From contig NZ_CP120737.1 of the NCBI RefSeq assembly GCF_029581195.1, positions 62,001 through 126,000 on the forward strand: DNA of 64,000 bases, given 5' to 3'. The stretch is from Solwaraspora sp. WMMD791. GTDB lineage: Bacteria; Actinomycetota; Actinomycetes; Mycobacteriales; Micromonosporaceae. Under the pieces are notes generated by a model that saw only the letters and a list, made by a program, of their open reading frames with translations, was not told the origin of the DNA and did no database searches. This document shows positions 58,027 to 64,000 of this stretch, piece by piece. The first letter of the stretch is position 1. Each line of letters begins with the position of its first letter. The position numbers were made by a program, and so were the translations under genes.

Positions 58027-59433
58027 TCAGAGCAGGTAGTCCGACAGGCCACGGCGCAGGTAGCGGCCGTGGCCGGCGCGCCCGTGGTACGCCCCGTCGC
58101 CGCTGACCAGCACGGTGCCGCGCGACAGCACGGTGTCGACCTTGCCGGCGATCTCGAACCCTTCGTACGCCGAGTGGTCCATGTTCATGTGGTGGGTGGC
58201 CGCCGAGATGGTGGTCCGCCCGGCCGGGTCGTAGACGACGATGTCGGCGTCGGAGCCGGGGGCGATGACGCCCTTGCGCGGGTAGAGGCCGAACATTCGG
58301 GCCGGGGTGGTGGCGATCGTCTCCACCCAGCGGGCCAGGGACAGTTTGCCGTCGACGACACCCTGGTAGACCAGGTCGACCCGGTGTTCGACGCCGCCGA
58401 TCCCGTTGGGGATCTTGGAGAAGTCGCCGAGACCGAGTTCCTTCTGGTCCTTGAAGCAGAACGGGCAGTGGTCGGTGGAGACCACCGCCAGGTCGTTGGT
58501 GCGCAGCCCCCGCCACAGGTCGGCGCGGTGTGGTTCGTGCTTGCTGCGCAGCGGCGTGGAGCAGACCCACTTGGCACCTTCGAAACCGGGCGCGCCGAGC
58601 TGGTCCTCCAGGGTCAGGTAGAGGTACTGCGGGCAGGTCTCGGCGAAGACGTTGCGGCCGGTGTCGCGGGCGGACGCGACGGCGGCGAGGGCTTCGCTGG
58701 CGGACAGGTGCACGATGTAGAGCGGGCAGTCGGCGGCGACCCCGGCCAGCGCGATGGCCCGGTGCGTCGCTTCGGCCTCCAACGCGGCCGGGCGGGTCAG
58801 CCCGTGGTGGACCGGGTCGGTCTCACCCCGGGCCAGGGCCTGACCGATGAGGACGTCGATCGCGATGCCGTTCTCCGCGTGCATCATGATCATGGCGCCG
58901 TTGTCGCGGGCCTTCTGCATCGCCCGCAGGATCTGCCCGTCGTCGCTGTAGAACACCCCCGGGTACGCCATGAACAGCTTGAAGCTGGTGATCCCCTCGG
59001 TGGCGACCAGCGAGTCCATCGCCTTGAGCGACTCGTCGTCCACCCCGCCGATGATCATGTGGAAGCCGTAGTCGACGTGGCAGTTGCCCTGCGCCTTGGC
59101 GTGCCAGGCGGCCAGCCCGTCGCCGACCACCTCACCGGCGCGCTGCACCGCGAAGTCGATGATGGTGGTGGTGCCGCCGAAGGCCGCGGCCTTCGTACCG
59201 GTGTCGAAAGTGTCGCTGGCGAAGGTGCCGCCGAACGGCAGCTCCATGTGGGTGTGCACGTCGACGCCGCCGGGGATGACGTACTTGCCGGCCGCGTCGA
59301 GGACCTCGACCCCGTCGGCCGGGCCGGCGCCGGGGGCGTAGATCGCGGCGATCGTCTCGCCGTCGACGAGCACGTCGGCGGCGTACGGCCCGGTGGGTCC
59401 GACGACGGTGCCGCCGGTGATCAGCAGACTCAT
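58027..59433 (-). CDS. hydA: dihydropyrimidinase / hydantoinase
   Basis: A 468-residue amidohydrolase that opens dihydrouracil, dihydrothymine or hydantoins to N-carbamoyl-amino acids. Metal ligands are His60 and His62 in VDVHTHMELPFGG, carboxylated Lys152 in EGITSFKLFMAYPG, histidines in MIMMHAENG and LYIVHLSASEA, and Asp in VVSTDHCPF. Full family length. It begins 16 bp after the nitrilase-family gene and is followed 14 bp later by the LLM oxidoreductase gene. Confidence 0.94.
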   Translation of the reverse strand: MSLLITGGTVVGPTGPYAADVLVDGETIAAIYAPGAGPADGVEVLDAAGKYVIPGGVDVHTHMELPFGGTFASDTFDTGTKAAAFGGTTTIIDFAVQRAGEVVGDGLAAWHAKAQGNCHVDYGFHMIIGGVDDESLKAMDSLVATEGITSFKLFMAYPGVFYSDDGQILRAMQKARDNGAMIMMHAENGIAIDVLIGQALARGETDPVHHGLTRPAALEAEATHRAIALAGVAADCPLYIVHLSASEALAAVASARDTGRNVFAETCPQYLYLTLEDQLGAPGFEGAKWVCSTPLRSKHEPHRADLWRGLRTNDLAVVSTDHCPFCFKDQKELGLGDFSKIPNGIGGVEHRVDLVYQGVVDGKLSLARWVETIATTPARMFGLYPRKGVIAPGSDADIVVYDPAGRTTISAATHHMNMDHSAYEGFEIAGKVDTVLSRGTVLVSGDGAYHGRAGHGRYLRRGLSDYLL

Positions 59434-59449
59434 GGCTTCCTCCGCCGGC

Positions 59450-60292
59450 TCAGGGCTGGACCAGGTCGCCGTAGGCGTCCGGGCGGCGGTCGCGGTAGAA
59501 GGCCCAGCGGTTGCGGACCGTCTCGATCAGACCGAGGTCGAGGTCCCGGACGATCAACTCCGGCTGGTACGGGTCCCCGGTGTCGCCGACGAACTTGCCT
59601 TCCGGGTCGACGAAGTACGACGTGCCGTAGAAGTCGTTGTCGCCGTAGTCGGCCTCGACGCCGACCCGGTTGATCGCGGCGATGAAGTACTCGTTGGCCA
59701 CGGCGGCGGCCGGCTGTTCCAGCTTCCACAGGTACGACGACAGGCTGCGGCTGGTCGCCGACGGGTTGAACACGATCTGCGCGCCGGCCAGGCCCAGTGC
59801 CCGCCAGCCTTCGGGGAAGTGCCGGTCGTAGCAGATGTAGACGCCGATGCGGCCGACGGCGGTGTCGAAGACCGGGTAGCCGAGGTTGCCGGGGCGGAAG
59901 TAGAACTTCTCCCAGAAGCCTTTGACGTTGGGGATGTGGGTCTTGCGGAACTTGCCGAGGTAGCTGCCGTCGGCGTCGATCACGGCGGCGGTGTTGTAGA
60001 GCAGGCCGGCCTGCTCCCGTTCGTACATCGGCAGCACCATCACCATGCCGTGTTCGGCGGCGAGAGCCGCGAAGCGTTCGGTGGTCGGCCCGGGGATCGA
60101 CTCGGCGTACGCGTAGTACTCGCTCTCCTGCACCTGGCAGAAGTACGGCCCGTAGAACAGCTCCTGGAAGCAGATGATCTTGGCGCCCTGGGCGGCGGCC
60201 CGCCGGACGTACTCCTCGTGCGCTTTGATCATGGATTCCTTGTCGCCGGTCCAGGCGGTCTGGACGATGGCGGCGCGGACGACTCCTGACAT
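59450..60292 (-). CDS. beta-ureidopropionase / N-carbamoyl amidohydrolase (nitrilase superfamily)
   Basis: A 280-residue enzyme that hydrolyses N-carbamoyl-beta-alanine to beta-alanine, carbon dioxide and ammonia. The catalytic triad is Glu44 (FQELFYG), Lys117 (KFRKTHIPN) and Cys154 (VYICYDRHFPE). NPSATSRSLSSYLWKLEQ and FYGTSYFVDPEGK are typical of the ureidopropionase branch. ATG 60292 is the first gene of the operon. Together with dihydropyrimidinase it covers steps two and three of reductive pyrimidine breakdown. Confidence 0.92.
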   Translation of the reverse strand: MSGVVRAAIVQTAWTGDKESMIKAHEEYVRRAAAQGAKIICFQELFYGPYFCQVQESEYYAYAESIPGPTTERFAALAAEHGMVMVLPMYEREQAGLLYNTAAVIDADGSYLGKFRKTHIPNVKGFWEKFYFRPGNLGYPVFDTAVGRIGVYICYDRHFPEGWRALGLAGAQIVFNPSATSRSLSSYLWKLEQPAAAVANEYFIAAINRVGVEADYGDNDFYGTSYFVDPEGKFVGDTGDPYQPELIVRDLDLGLIETVRNRWAFYRDRRPDAYGDLVQP

Positions 60293-60472
60293 GGGCGGAT
60301 CCCTTCTGCGGCACCGGTTTCGCGGCACCGTCGATCCACTGGAGAACAGCATGCTGATCCCGGCTCACCGGCCGTGATCTGCGCTTCCCGGCTGGCGAGA
60401 AGGTACGACTGTAACCACGCCGGCAATGGCAGACAATCATGTCCGTGTTACCGCTTGTTTCGGATGTGTTAT

Positions 60473-60484
60473 GTGGTCGACCAC
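60473..60484. promoter_or_regulatory. GntR/FadR-type palindrome upstream of the pyrimidine operon
   Basis: GTGGTCGACCAC is a perfect 12-bp palindrome with the TGGT-N2-ACCA core of FadR-subfamily GntR operators. It lies 180 bp before the operon start and 40 bp after the end of the LPMO terminator region. No GntR gene is adjacent. Confidence 0.45.
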
Positions 60485-60522
60485 TGTCGACGTGAGTCAA
60501 TCTCTGGTGGGCCGGACATGAC

Positions 60523-60561
60523 GACCGGGGCGGCGTCGCGACTCGCGACGCCGCCCCGGTC
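60523..60561 (-). terminator. 18-bp perfect hairpin after the CBM2-LPMO gene
   Basis: The arms 60523-60540 and 60544-60561 are exactly complementary around a 3-base ACT loop (left arm begins GACCGGGGCGGCG). It begins 24 bp beyond the LPMO stop. Confidence 0.85.
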
Positions 60562-60585
60562 GGGGGGTGCTGGACTGGTACGCCG

Positions 60586-61668
60586 TCAGGAGGCGCTGCA
60601 GGTCACCGACGGGGTGCCGCCGGACGACGAGCCGATGAACCCGAAGCTGGTGCTGGCACCGGCGCCGAGGCTGCCGTTGTAGCTGACGTTACGGGCGGTC
60701 ACCGTCGACCCGCTGGCCGAAACGGTGGCGTTCCACGCCTGCTGCACGGTCTGCCCGCTCGGGTAGGCCAGGGTCACCGTCCAGCCGCTGATCGCCGAGG
60801 AGCCGGCGGTCACCCGCACCTCGCCCTGGAATCCGCCGGACCAGGTCGAGGCGACGCTGTAGGTGGCGGTGCAGCCGGCCGAGCCGGGCGGCGGGGTGGT
60901 CGGCGGGGGAGTGGTCGGCGGGGCGGTGGTGGGCGGCGGAGTGGTCGGCGGGGCCGTGGTCGGCGGCGGGGTGCTGCTGCCGCCGAAGTTCACGTCGCTA
61001 CAGAAGTAGTAGGACTGGTCGAAGTGGCTGGCCTGCCAGATGGTGTAGACCATGTGCCGGCCGGTGCGCCCCGGGGCGGTCGCCGGGATGTCGATCTGCA
61101 CCCCGCTGGTCACGCTCTGCCAGCGCGAGGCCGGGGTGTTGCCGATCTGCGCGACGAGTTCCAGATCGCTCCACCGCAGGGCCTGGGTGACCGGGTTGAA
61201 GCCCTGCCGGGTGACGTACACCCGGATGTAGTCGGCACCGTGGCTGGCCCCGTCGAACAGTCGGACGTTGAACGAGTTGTTGATCGAGGTGGCCTGCCAG
61301 TTGCCGATGGTGTCCATCGCGTTGTAGCGGCCGCCCTGGGTGCGCCCGGCGCTGCAGAGCTGCCCGTCCGGGATGGCGCCCTGGTGGTTGCCGCCGACGC
61401 CTTCGCGGAAGAGGCCGTTCCAGTTCCACATGGCTTGGGGGTCTGCTTGCCAGGCCTGGTAACACATCGGGTCCTGGGTGGCCATTTCCGGTGCCATGTG
61501 GCGGTCGCCCCAGCGTTCGAAGCAGCCGTACGCGCGGGACGCGGGGCTGACGACCGAGCCGTGCGCGGAGGCGACGTTGGCCAGCGCGGTGGTGAGCAGC
61601 AGCGCGGCCGTGACAGCGACGACCAGGGCGTACAGCGCCAATGGTCGACGGACGGTGGTTGCGGACAT
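60586..61668 (-). CDS. AA10 lytic polysaccharide monooxygenase with C-terminal CBM2
   Basis: A 360-residue secreted copper enzyme. ATG 61668 has GGAG six bases upstream. The signal peptide ends ASA before the first copper histidine (HGSVVSPASRAYGCF); the second is in GASHGADYIRVYVT. MWNWNGLFREGVGGNHQGAIPDGQLCS and ASHFDQSYYFCSDVNF are close in pattern to Thermobifida E7-type AA10. A PPPTTAPPTT linker (about 227-258) leads to a CBM2 (CTATYSVASTWSGGFQG to VTCSAS). Binding to crystalline cellulose or chitin is expected. Its catalytic domain is a paralogue of the one at 16846-17529. Confidence 0.94.
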   Translation of the reverse strand: MSATTVRRPLALYALVVAVTAALLLTTALANVASAHGSVVSPASRAYGCFERWGDRHMAPEMATQDPMCYQAWQADPQAMWNWNGLFREGVGGNHQGAIPDGQLCSAGRTQGGRYNAMDTIGNWQATSINNSFNVRLFDGASHGADYIRVYVTRQGFNPVTQALRWSDLELVAQIGNTPASRWQSVTSGVQIDIPATAPGRTGRHMVYTIWQASHFDQSYYFCSDVNFGGSSTPPPTTAPPTTPPPTTAPPTTPPPTTPPPGSAGCTATYSVASTWSGGFQGEVRVTAGSSAISGWTVTLAYPSGQTVQQAWNATVSASGSTVTARNVSYNGSLGAGASTSFGFIGSSSGGTPSVTCSAS

Positions 61669-61987
61669 CTGGAACTCCAACATCGGTTGGTTCGCACCGC
61701 GTCGACCAGCGGCTGACACCGGGTCCGCGCGGGCGCGAATGGGAACTGCCTGGATGTATGACCCCGACCGGAGTGCGCATCGACGCACCTCACGGTCCAG
61801 CGGAGAGTTGCCCTGCTCCCCGCGCAGCCGTCGACTCCCGAAGCCGTGCTGCCATGAGGCTGACAGTGAAATCGATTTTTGTCAATCATTGATGGGGTGT
61901 CGGTACCGGCCGGGGTGCGGTCACCGGTGACCGGGGCATCGACGGTGGTGCGCCGTCGATGCCCCGGCCGGTGTGTCGGAGTGTCGT
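61669..61987. other. 319-bp intergenic region: LPMO promoter area and terminator
   Basis: The LPMO gene starts at 61668 and the pectate lyase gene ends at 61988, both leftward. A minus-strand -35 TTGACA (61880-61885) with a 17-base spacer to CAGCCT (61857-61862) is a possible but weak promoter, and would leave a leader of nearly 200 bases. A TCAATCATTGA palindrome overlaps this -35. No gene is supported. Confidence 0.45.
61931..61967 (-). terminator. 15-bp perfect hairpin after the pectate lyase gene
   Basis: CCGGGGCATCGACGG (61931-61945) pairs with CCGTCGATGCCCCGG (61953-61967) over a 7-base loop, starting 21 bp past the stop codon at 61988. Confidence 0.85.
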
Positions 61988-63448
61988 TCAGAGGCCGATC
62001 CGGCCGGTGCCGGCGCCGTTGGTGACGACCGACTTGACCTGGCTCGCGGTGGTGAGGGTGTAGCCGTACGGGATGCCGGCGACGCTGCCGCCGGTCTGTC
62101 CGCTGCCGGAGTTGACGAAGTGGTTGTTACGGGCGACGAGGCTGCCGGGTCCCGAGGAACCTTCGCCGAGGTGGAACGGGTCGGAGGTGTTCTCGAAGTA
62201 GTTGCCTTCGACGAGGACGCCGGCGTTCATGGTGGAGGCGACGCCGTAGCCGCCGATGTTGCTGTAGAAGTTGTTGAAGACGTGGACCGGGTTGCCGAAG
62301 CGGACCCGGGGGTGACGCTGGTTGCTGCCGTCGAACCAGTTGTGGTGGTACGTGACCCGCAGGTGGCCGACGTCCTGGCTGGCGTTGCTGTCGGAGTGGC
62401 CGAGCAGCATCGACTTGTCGTGGCCGAAGACGCGGTTCCACGACACGGTGATGAAGTCTGAGCCGCGTTTGATGTCGACCGCGCCGTCGTACCCGTTGGT
62501 GAAGCTGTTGTGGTCGATCCAGATGTTGGTGGCGCTGCCTTCGACGTTGATGGCGTCGTCGTCCCAGTTACGGAAGTTGACGTTGCGGATGATGACGTTG
62601 CGGTTGCCGTTGATCGTGAACCCGCAGCCGGAGAGGGTGGCGCCGGAGCCGACACCGAGGATGGTCTTGTTGTCGCGGACCCGGATCATGCCGGAGCAGC
62701 TGATGGTGCCGGAGATCCGGATCACCGCCGCGCCGGAGGCGCCGACGGCGGAGGTGAGCGCGGACGCGCTGGTGACGGTGGTGGCCGATGCGCTGCCGCC
62801 GCCGGTGGTGCCGCCGTTCTGGGTGGCCCAGCCGACGATGCCGGTCGGGGTCTGGCCCGGCGGCGGTGTGGTCGGGGCGGGGTTGCCGCCGCCGACGGTG
62901 ATCAGCTGCCACTGCTGGTTCCACCCGTTGAGGTCGGTGTAGCCGGCGAGGTAGCCGCCGTCGGCGGTGGACCACTCCCAGACGTCGATGGTCTTGTTGG
63001 AGTGCCGGTTGATGAACCGGACGTAGCCGCTGTCGGAGTCGGCGAGCCGCCAGTGCTGGCGGGTGGTGCCGTTGTCCGAGTTCTGCACCAGGCGGGTGCC
63101 GTCGCTGGCGTTGGGCAGTTCGAGGAACTTTCCGGAGTGTTCGGAGCGGATCTTGTAGTAGCCGCTGCCGACGTCGACGAACTGCCAGCGTTGGACGGCG
63201 GAGTCGTTGCGGCTCCACTGGCGGATCTCGGCGCCGTCGTTGGTCGCCCAGTTGTAGACGTCCATCGCCTTGTTGCTGTGCCGGCTGACGAAGACGTAGG
63301 TGGCGCTGGTGCTGACGGTGGCGGCGGATGCGGTGGTGATGCCGACGGCACCGATCGCGGCGGCGGCGATGGCGGCGGTGGCGCCGGCAAGGACGGCCAG
63401 CCGGCGTCGACGGCGGGTGCCGCTGGCGGCGGCGGTGGGTGTGGTCAT
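61988..63448 (-). CDS. secreted ricin-lectin / PL1 pectate lyase
   Basis: A 486-residue exported enzyme. ATG 63448 has GGAGG nine bases upstream; an Arg-rich n-region and signal peptide end ASA-AT (about 43). Residues about 50-190 are a ricin-type trefoil (RHSNKAMDVYN, EHSGKFLELPN, RHSNKTIDVWE). A PPPGQTP linker leads to the PL1 beta-helix (about 205-486), with NVNFRNWDDDAINVEG, WIDHNSF, YDGAVDIKRGSDFITVSWN and the catalytic-type Arg in NQRHPRVRFGNPVHVFNN. It cleaves polygalacturonate by beta-elimination, needing calcium. Promoter and LacI-type operator are clear upstream. Confidence 0.93.
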   Translation of the reverse strand: MTTPTAAASGTRRRRRLAVLAGATAAIAAAAIGAVGITTASAATVSTSATYVFVSRHSNKAMDVYNWATNDGAEIRQWSRNDSAVQRWQFVDVGSGYYKIRSEHSGKFLELPNASDGTRLVQNSDNGTTRQHWRLADSDSGYVRFINRHSNKTIDVWEWSTADGGYLAGYTDLNGWNQQWQLITVGGGNPAPTTPPPGQTPTGIVGWATQNGGTTGGGSASATTVTSASALTSAVGASGAAVIRISGTISCSGMIRVRDNKTILGVGSGATLSGCGFTINGNRNVIIRNVNFRNWDDDAINVEGSATNIWIDHNSFTNGYDGAVDIKRGSDFITVSWNRVFGHDKSMLLGHSDSNASQDVGHLRVTYHHNWFDGSNQRHPRVRFGNPVHVFNNFYSNIGGYGVASTMNAGVLVEGNYFENTSDPFHLGEGSSGPGSLVARNNHFVNSGSGQTGGSVAGIPYGYTLTTASQVKSVVTNGAGTGRIGL

Positions 63449-63496
63449 CTGTGCGTACCTCCGGGACGGACCGTGATCGTACGGATCAGGGCTGGA

Positions 63497-63508
63497 GAAA
63501 GCGCTTTC
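63497..63508. promoter_or_regulatory. LacI-type operator at the pectate lyase promoter
   Basis: GAAAGCGCTTTC is a perfect 12-bp palindrome with the central GCGC of LacI-family operators. It starts 5 bp downstream of the predicted -10, covering the transcription start, the same layout as at the LPMO gene. Confidence 0.7.
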
Positions 63509-63513
63509 CTCGC

Positions 63514-63542
63514 AGGGTATTGACATCTACCGATCAAGTCAA
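63514..63542 (-). promoter_or_regulatory. promoter of the pectate lyase gene
   Basis: On the minus strand -35 TTGACT (63537-63542), a 17-base spacer and -10 TACCCT (63514-63519), about 65 bp before the ATG at 63448. Confidence 0.6.
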
Positions 63543-63690
63543 CACGTCGGCCGGCCGGAACAGGGCACCCGAACAGGCCGTGTCGGCGTCGTCGCCAGGC
63601 ACCCTGCCGGGTGATTTCCGACGCAACCGCCCGTGCCCCGCCGGCAAGACAGGGAAGCTCGCCTGGGTAGCGGACGACGGAGGTGGCGGA

Positions 63691-64000
63691 TTGTCAGCGA
63701 CCACGGAGGCCTTCTTCGCCGGTCTCGGTGCCGGCGCTCTCCGGCTGCCGCCGACGATCGACGCCACGCTCCGGTTCGACGTGCGGTACTCCGACCACAC
63801 CGAGCAGTGGTGGCTGCGCTTCGCGGCCGGCACCGTCGCGGCCGAGCAGTCCGGTGCCGACGCGGACTGCGTCGCCGTCATCGACGGCCCGCTGTTCGAA
63901 CGGCTACTACGTGGTGAGGAACGACTGACTCCGGCGTTCGTCCGGTACGCGTTCACCATCGAAGGCGACTTCACCATGGTGCCGGCCTTCGAGTGGCTGC
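63691..64000 (+). CDS. SCP2 sterol-binding-like protein, 5' part (runs off the window)
   Basis: TTG 63691 follows GGAGG with 7-base spacing. The visible 103 residues (SATTEAFFAGLGAGALRLPP, IDATLRFDVRYSDHTEQWWLRFAAG, DADCVAVIDGPLFERLLRGEERL, YAFTIEGDFTMVPAF) have the SCP2-fold pattern: a strand binding region with W-x-R-F, a D-C-V turn and G-x-F-x3-P. It probably binds a lipid or acts as an accessory domain. The 3' end is outside the window; the antisense open frame over the same bases is not protein-like. Confidence 0.72.
   Translation, partial: MSATTEAFFAGLGAGALRLPPTIDATLRFDVRYSDHTEQWWLRFAAGTVAAEQSGADADCVAVIDGPLFERLLRGEERLTPAFVRYAFTIEGDFTMVPAFEWL

Overview
The window is very GC-rich, uses GTG and TTG starts freely and is dense in secreted carbohydrate-active enzymes. 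Together with an F420-type LLM oxidoreductase this points to a filamentous actinomycete, most likely Micromonosporaceae (inferred from gene style, not from a marker gene). No rRNA gene, intact tRNA or CRISPR array was seen.

Layout. (1) 1-5368 looks like the right end of an integrated element: an ISL3-type transposase fragment, a secreted six-repeat ricin-type lectin and a large LuxR (LAL) regulator, closed by a 44-bp duplicate of the 3' end of tRNA-Val(GAC). (2) 5581-22000 is a secretome block: a small secreted protein, a CBM2-DUF3237-DUF3237 fusion, a GH11 xylanase, a four-gene FtsX/LolD-type ABC exporter, an AA10 lytic polysaccharide monooxygenase (LPMO) behind a CelR/CebR-like operator, a membrane protein, a PQQ-type sugar dehydrogenase with CBM2, and a ricin-GH43 arabinanase. 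(3) 22007-28128 is a compact cluster of GTP cyclohydrolase II, a RibD-C-like reductase, a flippase-like membrane protein, a methyltransferase, a GT4 glycosyltransferase, a divergent 6-pyruvoyl-tetrahydropterin-synthase homologue and an MDR dehydrogenase. It looks like a dedicated pathway from GTP to a modified pterin- or pyrimidine-like product. (4) 28311-35351 holds a CBM2-GH5-like protein that has lost its acid/base motif, a TM2 protein and a 1603-residue double-GH43 protein. (5) 35706-49595 is mixed housekeeping and accessory content: truncated haemoglobin-like protein, PPTase, Nudix hydrolase, a decayed metalloprotease-like gene, formamidase, acyltransferase, a 1343-residue subtilisin-kelch protease, and a MerR / FMN reductase / Ere-like / CPT-like / GNAT group. 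(6) 49676-53130 is an accessory islet: a UTRA-only protein, an XRE regulator, three small proteins, and an antitoxin with a truncated RelE toxin. (7) 53307-60292 is a seven-gene pyrimidine/hydantoin catabolism and uptake operon. (8) 60586-63448 holds a second LPMO with CBM2 and a ricin-pectate lyase; the window ends inside an SCP2-like gene.

How the genes work together. Secreted GH11, two GH43 proteins, PL1 and two AA10 LPMOs attack xylan, arabinan, pectin and crystalline cellulose or chitin. The CBM2-bearing sugar dehydrogenase is a plausible extracellular electron source for the LPMOs. LacI-type palindromes sit at the predicted transcription starts of one LPMO gene and of the pectate lyase gene, so substrate-responsive repression is likely. 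Strong perfect hairpins close most of the transcription units.
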